A stretch of 64,000 bases of DNA from Halobacteriovorax sp. GB3. GTDB taxonomy: Bacteria; Bdellovibrionota; Bacteriovoracia; Bacteriovoracales; Bacteriovoracaceae. Shown here piece after piece: positions 8,347-16,114 of this stretch. The stretch lies in assembly GCF_028649655.1 (NCBI RefSeq), contig NZ_JAQSLN010000003.1:310001-374000 (forward strand). The letters run 5' to 3'. The position numbers and the translations under genes were made by a program. Every line of letters starts with the position of its first letter. The stretch's first letter is position 1. The notes under the pieces were generated by a model that did not search any database, was not told the DNA's origin, and worked only from the letters and a program-made list of their open reading frames with translations.

Positions 8347-8590
8347 TTGATACACCACCTTTTTTGAGTTCCCCTACATATGCCTTTAGAAAGGTTTCAA
8401 GCTCTTCCTTAATTATCGCAACATCATAATCGGTGTATTCTCCAATGGGTCTATTTTCCGCATGGTTTAATCTTTTTAAAATGTCGTGATACTTATCTAG
8501 ATATCTCGTTCTTCTTTCTTCGTTCCATGCCTTGGTCCCTTCGACAAGTAATTCACCAATGATAGGCAAAAGTGTAGCTGACATTTTCAA
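8339..8590 (-). CDS. Small helical phage protein, unknown function
   Basis: Not recognised. 83 aa with a short apolar N-terminal stretch (ATLLPIIGELL) followed by charged, probably helical sequence rich in Lys, Glu and Arg. Its last codons overlap the start of the lipoprotein gene. AGGAG precedes the ATG. If the pair is a spanin, this would be the inner-membrane partner, but the N-terminal apolar segment is shorter than a normal membrane helix, which weighs against that. Confidence 0.55.
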   Translation of the reverse strand: MKMSATLLPIIGELLVEGTKAWNEERRTRYLDKYHDILKRLNHAENRPIGEYTDYDVAIIKEELETFLKAYVGELKKGGVSNV

Positions 8591-8595
8591 CTCCT

Positions 8596-8624
8596 AAAAA
8601 AGGCCCTCGAGCTAAGGGCCTTTT
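8596..8624 (-). terminator. Intrinsic terminator between small minus-strand genes
   Basis: AAAAGGCCCT (8598-8607), 7-nt loop, AGGGCCTTTT (8615-8624), with an A-run on the plus strand giving a U-tract on minus-strand transcripts. It lies between the 8640-8903 and 8339-8590 genes, so part of the upstream transcription should stop here. Confidence 0.75.
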
Positions 8625-8639
8625 GAAACTCGTAATTAA

Positions 8640-8903
8640 TTAAGACTCTACCGGAATTAAGGCTTCAGTCATTAGGTAGCCAGAATAGGCAGCTGTAGCA
8701 TTTCTAGTTCTGTGCTTCATTTCATCATCAATTTGATCATAGCCTTCTACGGCCCTCATAACATTAGGTAGGTTTTCAGCAGTAATCGTTGCAACGTCTT
8801 TTCCTTCTCGAATATCTTTAATTAATTCAGCAACAGCGACAGCAACTTCTTCAGACTCTTTTCCTACTTCGAGCTCAACTTTCTTTGTCTTTACCTCGGT
8901 CAT
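8640..8903 (-). CDS. Small acidic phage protein, unknown function
   Basis: Not recognised. 87 aa, acidic, mostly helical, with no membrane segment or Cys. AAGGAG precedes the ATG. It is divergent from the gpZ-like gene (about 90 bp between) and separated from the next minus-strand gene by a terminator, so it may be a single-gene unit expressed from the lysogen. Confidence 0.6.
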   Translation of the reverse strand: MTEVKTKKVELEVGKESEEVAVAVAELIKDIREGKDVATITAENLPNVMRAVEGYDQIDDEMKHRTRNATAAYSGYLMTEALIPVES

Positions 8904-8994
8904 AAAAACTCCTTATTTAGATTTTTTGATTTACAGAGTTTAAAAATATCCTTCTTGGAGAGTTAATTCCTTCTGACTGGAGTATTATAAATTT

Positions 8995-9528
8995 ATGCAC
9001 TACGAAACAGAGTCTAGAAGACTAACTCGACTTATAGATAATGCAAGTGAAGCAATTGTAAAAAAGGCCTCACGTAGAGCAATGTCTAGAACAGCTACCC
9101 ACCTAAGAAAAGAATCTAGCAAAAAAGTAAAAGAATCGATGCCTGGGGCAAAAGCAAAGGAAACAAAGTCAGCAATTGATCTTGTTAAGAAGCTCAGAGG
9201 CCCTTTAGAAACATTTGAAGCTGGAGTTGTAGTCGAACATAAGGACTCTCCAATTAGTAATTTCAAGCACAGACAAACTAAAAAAGGAGTATCTGTAAGG
9301 ATTAAAAACAAAGCTCTTTTAAAAGGTGCCTTTATCGCAACAATGAAGAATGGTCATGAAAGTATATTTAAGCGAGAAGGAAAAAAGAGGCTTGGAATTA
9401 AGAAGTTATTTACATCAACTATTAGAGAGGCAATAGGAGATAAAGAGGCTGAAATCTATAATTCTGGCTCTAAGTTCATGCGTAAGCAACTTACGAGTGC
9501 TCTCAAGTACTACTTATCCAAGATCTAA
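8995..9528 (+). CDS. Prophage minor tail protein Z-like (gpZ family)
   Basis: 177 aa, basic. An N-terminal helical region with many Arg and Lys is followed by the family signature RIKNKALLKGAFIATMKNGH and IFKREGKKRLGIKKLF (about residues 103-140), known from lambda gpZ-type tail completion proteins. In lambda the protein acts at the head-proximal end of the tail. Here the gene is outside the structural operon, about 3 kb before the terminase and next to the endolysin, which is unusual. The family call rests on the motif alone. Confidence 0.75.
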   Translation: MHYETESRRLTRLIDNASEAIVKKASRRAMSRTATHLRKESSKKVKESMPGAKAKETKSAIDLVKKLRGPLETFEAGVVVEHKDSPISNFKHRQTKKGVSVRIKNKALLKGAFIATMKNGHESIFKREGKKRLGIKKLFTSTIREAIGDKEAEIYNSGSKFMRKQLTSALKYYLSKI

Positions 9529-9587
9529 CCACTCACAAAGAATTCTAACGAGCGTTTTCGTAAAGTCTCTATATAAATGGAGGCTTT

Positions 9588-10256
9588 ATGTTAACAAAAT
9601 TAATCAAGGCAATTCGAAACTTTTTTAACCCTAAAGTAAAACAACAAATCCCACAGTCAGAGATTGATCAAATAACTATCCCTGAACTAAATCAAGGAAG
9701 CTCAATCAATGTAGAAGCTCCGAACTTACAGGATTTGTTACTTAAGAAATTTAAGGAAGATCTAAACAAGCTTAACACAAGCAACGAGGCGATAGAGCTC
9801 ATAAAAGAAAGAGAGGGTCTTTATTTGGACCCATATAAATGTTCCGCAGGAGTACCGACGATTGGATATGGAACAACATATTATCCAGATGGAAGTAAGG
9901 TGAAGATGAATGATCCTTCAATTTCAGAAATGCAAGCGTTGTACTTTTTAAAACATGAAATAATGGAAAAAGAAAAAGAAATTGAAACATTTTTCTATAA
10001 GAATAATATTCAATTTAACTGTAACGAATTCTCTGCTCTTGTCTCATTTGTTTATAACTTAGGAGCTGGCCCAGTTGTTAACAAAAGCAAATCTATGTCA
10101 AAAGCAATTCTGAGCCGAAACAAACTTAGAATTGCAGACACATTTCTTATATACAACAAGGCAAGAGTTGGTATTTTTAAACGATTGAAAGCACTGCGAG
10201 GCCTGACAATTCGAAGAGAAAAAGAAAGAGCTCTTTTCTTAAAGCCAATTAACTAA
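9588..10256 (+). CDS. Phage endolysin, GH24 lysozyme
   Basis: Muramidase that cuts peptidoglycan to release progeny. The catalytic region starts near residue 66 and has the GH24 pattern E-8aa-C-5aa-T (E76, C85, T91), then IGYGTT and EFSALVSFVYNLGAG. The Cys in place of the T4-type Asp is a known variant in this family. About 65 residues precede the catalytic domain; they begin MLTKLIKAIRNFF, an amphipathic or weakly apolar segment without a clear cleavable signal, so export probably needs a holin. Start follows AATGGAGGCTTT. Stop overlaps the end of a convergent gene by a few bases. Confidence 0.9.
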   Translation: MLTKLIKAIRNFFNPKVKQQIPQSEIDQITIPELNQGSSINVEAPNLQDLLLKKFKEDLNKLNTSNEAIELIKEREGLYLDPYKCSAGVPTIGYGTTYYPDGSKVKMNDPSISEMQALYFLKHEIMEKEKEIETFFYKNNIQFNCNEFSALVSFVYNLGAGPVVNKSKSMSKAILSRNKLRIADTFLIYNKARVGIFKRLKALRGLTIRREKERALFLKPIN

Positions 10257-10695
10257 TGATTTTTAGAATACCGTCTTTAATTAAGTGTAAAAGCTTACTT
10301 GCATGGATATGGGGGAAGGCAACATCCTCCCCCCCTCTGTTGACGACTAGCTTTAGGTATCCATCGTGATCACTAAGATCAATGATATTTACTCCGTCAC
10401 CTTTTTCAATTAATGTTTCTTTTTTATTAGAAGAAATTATTTTACTATTTTGAGTGACTTGATAAAAACGACTTGTAGAGAGTGGATTCAGTCCGGGCCA
10501 TAAGATCAGACAATCAATTGCAAAAATCTCGTCTTCTAAATATTCTTTTTTAGTGTGTCCGAAATTTTCTTGGCACAATTGTACTTTAACTTTGTCCTTG
10601 TTAATGCTCACAACCTTAGAAGGGCACTTATGAAGGGTGAAGTCAATTGAATCTTTTGGAATAACTAGAACAGTATCATTTACTTTTAAATTCAT
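10249..10695 (-). CDS. Hypothetical phage protein
   Basis: Not recognised. 148 aa, soluble, rich in beta strands, beginning MNLKVNDTVLVIPKDS, which resembles small barrel (SH3 or KOW-like) starts. It follows the secreted nuclease gene on the minus strand by 15 bp (AAGGAGATTATC before the ATG), making it the last gene of that operon. It converges on the endolysin gene with an 8-bp overlap. Confidence 0.6.
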   Translation of the reverse strand: MNLKVNDTVLVIPKDSIDFTLHKCPSKVVSINKDKVKVQLCQENFGHTKKEYLEDEIFAIDCLILWPGLNPLSTSRFYQVTQNSKIISSNKKETLIEKGDGVNIIDLSDHDGYLKLVVNRGGEDVAFPHIHASKLLHLIKDGILKIIS

Positions 10696-10710
10696 GATAA
10701 TCTCCTTTTT

Positions 10711-11145
10711 TTAATTACACCAATCAACCTTTTTTTTAGTTTTCCCTCTATAGGGATAAGCTAGTTTATTCTTTAATAGAATATCTGAAAGGTTTTTTCC
10801 ATCCACTTGAACATCTGCAACAATTCTAAAGTATTTTCCCTTTTTGACGTTGGTAAGATTTATTACTTTTCCATTCTTAAGGACAGATCTAACTAATTTC
10901 TTAGCCATTCTTCCCTTGCGTTTTTCACATTTATCTTTAGTTCTTAACTCTGGTGTATCAACTCCATTTACTCGTATCTTTGCCTTCTTTCCGAGCAATG
11001 GGTGAACATTTGGAATATTAACTGTTATTGTATCACCATCATAGTTATCAACATATTTCACGCATTTGAATTCTTTATTTGTGTGAACACAATCTGCCAT
11101 GCAAATGGAAGGAAGTACCAATATTAAGAAGATAATGTGTTTCAT
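10711..11145 (-). CDS. Secreted thermonuclease-family (SNase-like) nuclease
   Basis: 144 aa with a cleavable signal peptide (IIFLILVLPSICMA, cleavage near residue 17) and a staphylococcal-nuclease fold: DNYDGDTITVNI (metal-binding Asp region), KIRVNGVDTPEL with the catalytic Arg, and a later YFRIVADVQVDGKNLSDILL where the second catalytic Arg and the dimer of strands lie. Likely degrades DNA or RNA in the periplasm or outside. The start overlaps the stop of the RHH-like gene in an ATGA junction. A secreted nuclease carried by a prophage could be a lysogenic-conversion factor or act on incoming phage DNA; both are inference. Confidence 0.85.
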   Translation of the reverse strand: MKHIIFLILVLPSICMADCVHTNKEFKCVKYVDNYDGDTITVNIPNVHPLLGKKAKIRVNGVDTPELRTKDKCEKRKGRMAKKLVRSVLKNGKVINLTNVKKGKYFRIVADVQVDGKNLSDILLKNKLAYPYRGKTKKKVDWCN

Positions 11146-11318
11146 TTGTCCTTAACCTGTCTTAAAAACTCTTCCATTGCAAAGTCTAAAAACTCAGTAA
11201 ATTTACGACCCTTATCCTTTAATATTAGATTAACTTCTTCATACTTCTCCGGATCAACTTTAGTCGTAATCATTTTTGACTTATTGGAGCTTTCTTTAAT
11301 GAATGTATTAAAGTCCAT
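11142..11318 (-). CDS. Short ribbon-helix-helix-like protein
   Basis: A 58-codon frame not long enough for a usual ORF cut-off. It has SKMITTKVDPEKYEEV followed by two predicted helices ending EEFLRQVKDK, the strand-helix-helix pattern of CopG/Arc-type DNA-binding proteins. Both junctions support it: its start overlaps the upstream stop as TAATG at 11316-11320, and its stop overlaps the nuclease start as ATGA at 11142-11145. May autoregulate this small operon. Confidence 0.6.
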   Translation of the reverse strand: MDFNTFIKESSNKSKMITTKVDPEKYEEVNLILKDKGRKFTEFLDFAMEEFLRQVKDK

Positions 11319-11515
11319 TATGCTGCCTTATCTTTCTTGAGTAACATTTCTTTCAGGTCATTTAGAGACTTCTCAACATTGCTATCAATATCAGCTCCAA
11401 TTTCTTCTGCATCAGAAATAGCATTGTGAATGGTGTCACTTATTAGATCTTTTGCATCGTTCTTATTGAGTTCTCTTTTTAGTAAGCTATAAATTTCTGA
11501 GATACTTGCTTTCAT
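11318..11515 (-). CDS. Small helical protein, unknown function
   Basis: Not recognised. 65 aa, entirely helical by composition and acidic in the middle, with no membrane segment. AGGAGAAATAT precedes the ATG. Overlaps the RHH-like gene start, so it belongs to the same minus-strand operon with the nuclease. Confidence 0.55.
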   Translation of the reverse strand: MKASISEIYSLLKRELNKNDAKDLISDTIHNAISDAEEIGADIDSNVEKSLNDLKEMLLKKDKAA

Positions 11516-11558
11516 ATATTTCTCCTAGTTATGTTATCGGATAATCAGAGATGGCCCT

Positions 11559-11711
11559 TTAATTGGTGCCATCTCTTATCTTAATTAGTTGCCTCTTTAG
11601 TTTTTCCATCTCAGCTAAGTGATAGAAGTCAGTGTCTTCCTTGGCCCTAACGATTTGCTTATTACATTCCTTTATCGCCTCGTTAATGATCTCAACTTTT
11701 GATTTCTTCAT
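11559..11711 (-). CDS. Small charged helical protein, unknown function
   Basis: Not recognised. About 50 aa from the ATG at 11709-11711, which is preceded by AAGGAGTTAGCG. A longer frame reaches 11798 but lacks a ribosome-binding site and adds an apolar stretch. Rich in Lys and Glu, probably a helical hairpin. It is the first gene of the minus-strand operon that leads to the secreted nuclease. Confidence 0.5.
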   Translation of the reverse strand: MKKSKVEIINEAIKECNKQIVRAKEDTDFYHLAEMEKLKRQLIKIRDGTN

Positions 11712-11966
11712 CGCTAACTCCTTATATAAATAGTACAGTAAACGACACGCCACGTCAATATAAAATAAATACAAAATAAATACAATCTCGATAATCATTG
11801 TCTTTGCTTACACTTAGACACCACCCCCACCCCTTTGGGTCCTTCCTGTCTATATTTTAGACAGCGGGGCGGCAGAGTGCGGCACCTGAAAATTTTTTGG
11901 CCCAAAAATGTGTCGCCAGTCGCCACTCAAAACTCAAAGCAACCTTAAACTTGATAACTTGAGAAC
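11712..11966. other. Intergenic region with possible cos site
   Basis: A 255-bp gap between the minus-strand operon and the terminase small subunit, locally much richer in G and C than its surroundings. It holds a perfect dyad CTGTCTA-TATTT-TAGACAG (11846-11864), directly followed by CGGGGCGGC (11865-11873), which equals the bases spanning the left part of the lambda cohesive end as I remember it. The tandem 7-mer GTCGCCA GTCGCCA (11912-11925) follows. The position just before Nu1/GpA-type terminase genes is where lambda-like phages keep cos. The cleavage position cannot be fixed from sequence. Confidence 0.5.
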
Positions 11967-12563
11967 ATGGCTCCAAAGGAAATCGAGGGTGTATCTCAAA
12001 GAGACTATGCTCGAAGTCGAAACATTACACACAAATCAGTTCAAAATGCGATTAAGGATGGAAGACTTAAAAGAGCCCTTATTCCATTTCGTAACTCATT
12101 TAGAATCGATCCAGATATCGCAGATGAAGAATGGGCGACTAATACAATTCACGACAAAAGACCGAATGATGTTACTGGCAATAAGAATGCTAACGATTAT
12201 GTAGCTCCTCCAATAAGCCCTAGTCAGCAAGAAAAAATAGAGCAACTAAGAAGACTTGGAATTGATGAAGACATTCCTGAGCTTGCGATCAGTAGAAGAA
12301 TCAATGAACACTACACTGCTCAAATTAGAAGACTGGAATTTCAGGAAAAAGAAAAGTCACTAATTCCAGCAGAAGACATATCAGAAGTATGGGGGGAACT
12401 ATTAACAAATTTCGCCACAAAACTTAGAGCTCTCCCAGCTAAGCTTTCCCCATTGGTTACTTCAGTAAAAGACGAAGGTGAAAATCAAAAACACTTAGAA
12501 GATGCTGTCGATGAATGCTTAAGAGAACTCTCTGCTTATGAGTTTGAGGTTCATAGTGAGTAA
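11967..12563 (+). CDS. Terminase small subunit, Nu1-like
   Basis: 198 aa. N-terminal winged HTH (VSQRDYARSRNITHKSVQNA, about residues 9-28) for recognising the packaging site, a linker, then helical residues for contact with the large subunit. It ends 26 bp inside the large-subunit gene. Together with TerL it starts packaging, probably at the cos-like site immediately upstream. The start lies in GAGAACATGG with only a weak ribosome-binding site. Confidence 0.85.
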   Translation: MAPKEIEGVSQRDYARSRNITHKSVQNAIKDGRLKRALIPFRNSFRIDPDIADEEWATNTIHDKRPNDVTGNKNANDYVAPPISPSQQEKIEQLRRLGIDEDIPELAISRRINEHYTAQIRRLEFQEKEKSLIPAEDISEVWGELLTNFATKLRALPAKLSPLVTSVKDEGENQKHLEDAVDECLRELSAYEFEVHSE

Positions 12564-14448
12564 AGCTTATGGACTAGCAAAAATACTTTTAAAAAAGATT
12601 GCTCCACCACCAAGGCTTTCAGCATCTGAATGGGCAGATGAACACCGTTTTTTATCAGCTGAAGCGAGTTCAGAACCTGGAAGATGGAAAACATCAAGAA
12701 CCCCATATTTAAAGCTAATATTAGACTGTTTCTCAAATCCAAAAGTTAAAAAAATTGTTTTCATGGCCAGTGCACAAGTTGGAAAAACAGAGTGTCTTCT
12801 CAATGCAGCTGGGTACCACATGGACTATGACCCTTGTCCGATCTTATTAGTCCAGCCTACAGATGACATGGCGGAAGCTTTTTCAAAAGATCGACTATCT
12901 CCAATGATTCGAGATACACCGAAACTGAAAGAAAGAATAAATCCAACTAAAACAGGAAAAAAACGAGGAAAAAAAACACAAGACAATATTCTCCATAAAA
13001 AGTTTCCAGGTGGCCATATTACGATGATTGGTTCTAACTCACCTTCGAAACTTGCATCGAGGCCAATTAGAGTTGTCTTACTTGATGAAGTTGACAGGTT
13101 TCCTGCATCAGCAGGTGAAGAAGGTGATCCTTCTAAACTTGCAGAGAAAAGAACTAAGACTTTTTGGAATAAAAAAATCTTCATGGTTTCAACTCCAACA
13201 ATTAAAGGCTCGTCCAAAATTGAAAAGGAGTTCGAGCTTTCAAATAAGCATGAATATTATATTCCATGCATGCACTGTGGAGAATTCCAAACGCTAAAAT
13301 TTAAAAACATAAAATGGGATAAAGACAAACCTGAAACAGCTACTTACTTTTGTGAATGTTGTGGAGAGGCCTTTGACGAAAGTAAGAAGATCTCTTCTCT
13401 TCAAAATGGAGAGTGGCGTGGAGAAGAATCCTTAAGCGAAACAATGGGATTTCATATAAATGAGCTCTATTCCCCATGGGTTAAATTTAAAGAAATTGTA
13501 AAAGAATTTCTTGATGCAAAGAAGCAAGGAACTGAAGCATTAAAAACTTGGGTAAACACTTCTTTAGGTGAAACATGGAAAGAAAAAGAAGGAGATGTCC
13601 CAAAATGGAGAGAGCTATATGCAAGACGCGAAATCTATACTATTGGAAAAGTACCAAAGGGTGCTTACTTCTTAACGGCAGGCCTTGATGTTCAAAAAGG
13701 AAGAGTTGAATATGAGGTTGTGGGATGGGGAAAAAATTACGAATCATGGTCAGTAGAATATAAGGTTGAACATGTTAACACTGATGATCATAGAAAATTA
13801 AAAGAAACATTAGAAAAAATAATTAATAGAGAGTTTGTTGGAGAGAATTTTAATTCATATAAGATTGCAAAATTAGCAGTCGATACCGGATACAACACAC
13901 AAATTTGCTACAACTCGATTCGTGAACTAGGTGACCCTAGGGTAATAGCAGTTAAGGGATTTGATAATCAAATGAGTGCTATATCTCTACCGAGACAAGT
14001 TGATGTAAATTACAACGGTGAAAAAATCAGAAATGGAATGCGCTATTATGGCGTAGGATCCTCATTACTAAAACGTCAAATATACGGTTACTTACGATCA
14101 CAAGTTCCCACTGAAGCAGAAATATTGGAAAATGGTCACCCTTCTGGATTTATGCACTTCCCACAATATGATGAAGAATACTTCAAAATGCTTACAGCAG
14201 AAGTTTTAAAATCAAAAAGAAATAAAGCAGGTTTTACTAAATACTTCTGGGAAAAGATTAGAGATAGAAACGAAGCTTTAGATTGCCGTGTATATTCAAT
14301 CGCAGCACTTGAATCATTAACTTATTCACAATGGAAAGAAAGTAAATTTGAGCAATACGCCAAACTATTCCAGTCACCATGCGCACCAAAAACGAAAAAG
14401 GTAAAAAAGAAGAAGAAAAAAAGTAATTCCTTTTTAGATGGATTTTAA
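12538..14448 (+). CDS. Terminase large subunit, lambda GpA family
   Basis: ATP-driven DNA packaging motor and cos-cutting nuclease, 636 aa, close to lambda gpA (about 640). Walker A-like MASAQVGKTE at residues 76-85, Walker B LLDEVD at 181-186, a Cys cluster (C244, C247, C272, C274, C275) that may bind zinc, and the nuclease-domain start FLTAGLDVQKGRVEYEVVGW. A Lys-rich tail closes the protein. The start overlaps the small-subunit gene, implying coupling; the next gene begins at the stop (TAATG). GpA-type terminases make cohesive ends, which agrees with the cos-like sequence upstream. Confidence 0.95.
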   Translation: MSLRFIVSKAYGLAKILLKKIAPPPRLSASEWADEHRFLSAEASSEPGRWKTSRTPYLKLILDCFSNPKVKKIVFMASAQVGKTECLLNAAGYHMDYDPCPILLVQPTDDMAEAFSKDRLSPMIRDTPKLKERINPTKTGKKRGKKTQDNILHKKFPGGHITMIGSNSPSKLASRPIRVVLLDEVDRFPASAGEEGDPSKLAEKRTKTFWNKKIFMVSTPTIKGSSKIEKEFELSNKHEYYIPCMHCGEFQTLKFKNIKWDKDKPETATYFCECCGEAFDESKKISSLQNGEWRGEESLSETMGFHINELYSPWVKFKEIVKEFLDAKKQGTEALKTWVNTSLGETWKEKEGDVPKWRELYARREIYTIGKVPKGAYFLTAGLDVQKGRVEYEVVGWGKNYESWSVEYKVEHVNTDDHRKLKETLEKIINREFVGENFNSYKIAKLAVDTGYNTQICYNSIRELGDPRVIAVKGFDNQMSAISLPRQVDVNYNGEKIRNGMRYYGVGSSLLKRQIYGYLRSQVPTEAEILENGHPSGFMHFPQYDEEYFKMLTAEVLKSKRNKAGFTKYFWEKIRDRNEALDCRVYSIAALESLTYSQWKESKFEQYAKLFQSPCAPKTKKVKKKKKKSNSFLDGF

Positions 14449-14651
14449 TGAGTGCTGAAAAACAACAATATCTGAAGAAACTTGAAGAAGCTCTTTATAC
14501 AGGAGCTCAGAAGGTTAAATTTAAAGACCGTGAAATCGAGTTTCACTCACCAAATCAAATTAAAACACTCATAAATGAGCTTAAAGCAGAACTTGGCCTC
14601 TCTAAAAAGAAAAAGAAAACATACACTCCAAGTTACTCAAAAGGCCTTTAA
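14448..14651 (+). CDS. gpW-like head-tail joining protein
   Basis: 67 aa, almost the same length as lambda gpW (68). Basic and helical with a short hairpin region (VKFKDREIEFHSPNQI), then a Lys-rich C-terminus, matching the gpW fold that plugs under the portal. It sits between terminase and portal as in lambda, and overlaps both neighbours (TAATG at each junction). Confidence 0.85.
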   Translation: MSAEKQQYLKKLEEALYTGAQKVKFKDREIEFHSPNQIKTLINELKAELGLSKKKKKTYTPSYSKGL

Positions 14652-16111
14652 TGACAAAAAAAGAAACGAAGTTCAAAAATGTGAACGCGTTAGATAAAGT
14701 TATAGGTTACATCTCCCCTTCCGCAGGTCTTAGAAGAGCTAGAGCAAGGTCTAATTTTAATCAGATTAGAAGATATGACGGTGCTTCAAAAAAGAAACGA
14801 CTCAAGAATTGGCGATTACAAGAAATGACAATGAATCAAATTCTTGATGCTGATGCAGTTACTTTAAAAGAAAGAGCTCGCGACCTTACAAGAAACAATG
14901 CTTATGGAAAAGCTGCTTTAAGAGTGTTAACTCATAGTTTAGTTGGTCCAGGCTTTACACCCGATTTCTCAAATAAGATTGAAATAGAAGATTCTTTTCA
15001 GACATGGGCGAAAAAGGCTGATCAAGATGGAAAGCTTCAGTTTAACGGTCTAATGAATCTGGCAACAAAACATCTTGTAAGAGATGGAGAATTAATCATT
15101 AGGCGATATTATAAAAAATCTTCGCTAGGATTAAGTGTTCCATTACAAATTCAAGTTATTGATCCCGACTTACTTGCTCGTGATAAAAATGAAACGAAAA
15201 ATAATGGTAGTAGAATTGTTCATGGTATTGAATACGATAGTGAAAATAAACCTGAGTTCTATCATTTTTATAAAATGCATCCATCTGAAACAATATCGAG
15301 AGAGACTGTTAGAGTTCCGGCCAAAGATATAATTCATAAATACGATCTTGAGTACTCTGGTCAAGGTCGTGGTGTAAGTTGGTTCGCACCAGTCATTGTT
15401 AAGATATTTGACTTTGATGGTTGGGAAGATGGACAGCTTCTGAAAATGAAAATCTCATCTTGCTTTGCAGGTTTTTTAAAATCAGACAATGTAAGCTCCC
15501 TCCCTGGAGTAGACTCCGAAGAAGATTCAGAGTGGGATGAGACGCTCGTTCCTGGAACAATTAAAGAACTTCCACCAGGAAAGGACATAGACTTCACCAA
15601 CCCACCTCAAGTTGAAGGCCTTTCAGAGTTTAATAAACGTGTACTACATGCGATTGCGACAGGTCTTGGAATTACATATCACCAACTGACACAAGATCTT
15701 TCAGACACAAATTACTCATCTCTTAAAGCGGGTACAAATCAATTTAAAAGAGACATTAAGACTTGGAGAACGGATTTAGTTATTCCTGCACTAGACGAAG
15801 TCAGTGAGTGGTTTCTAGAGGCTTATGAGCTTTCTACTGCAAAAATTCCGAAAGAACTAAAAAGAAGCTGGACTCCTCCAAGAGATGAAATGATTGATCC
15901 AGTAAAAGAAATCCCTGCAACAATCAAAGAAGTACGAGCTGGCCTTGCATCATGGTCAGCTACAGTTAGGGCACGAGGTCTAGACCCACGAAAACTTCTA
16001 GAAGAATTAAAAGAAGATAAAAAAATGTTCACGAAATATGGACTAATTCTCGATTGTGACCCTGAAAAAGTTAGCCTTTCAGGAAATATACAATCAAATA
16101 CAGAGGAATAA
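14651..16111 (+). CDS. Portal protein, lambda gpB family
   Basis: 486 aa dodecameric ring through which DNA enters and leaves the head. N-terminal SAGLRRARARSNFNQIRRY and the region LTRNNAYGKAALRVLTHSLV are typical of lambda-type portals; VIDPDLLARDKN and GLGITYHQLTQDLSDTNYSS (about residues 340-360) are conserved core segments. The C-terminal 60 residues are charged. Translationally coupled to gpW. Four bases separate it from the protease/capsid gene. Confidence 0.93.
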   Translation: MTKKETKFKNVNALDKVIGYISPSAGLRRARARSNFNQIRRYDGASKKKRLKNWRLQEMTMNQILDADAVTLKERARDLTRNNAYGKAALRVLTHSLVGPGFTPDFSNKIEIEDSFQTWAKKADQDGKLQFNGLMNLATKHLVRDGELIIRRYYKKSSLGLSVPLQIQVIDPDLLARDKNETKNNGSRIVHGIEYDSENKPEFYHFYKMHPSETISRETVRVPAKDIIHKYDLEYSGQGRGVSWFAPVIVKIFDFDGWEDGQLLKMKISSCFAGFLKSDNVSSLPGVDSEEDSEWDETLVPGTIKELPPGKDIDFTNPPQVEGLSEFNKRVLHAIATGLGITYHQLTQDLSDTNYSSLKAGTNQFKRDIKTWRTDLVIPALDEVSEWFLEAYELSTAKIPKELKRSWTPPRDEMIDPVKEIPATIKEVRAGLASWSATVRARGLDPRKLLEELKEDKKMFTKYGLILDCDPEKVSLSGNIQSNTEE

Positions 16112-16114
16112 ATA

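Noticed and set aside
11137-11340. Plus-strand 67-codon ORF
   Set aside because: It lies opposite the coupled minus-strand operon whose TAATG and ATGA junctions are strong evidence for the other strand.
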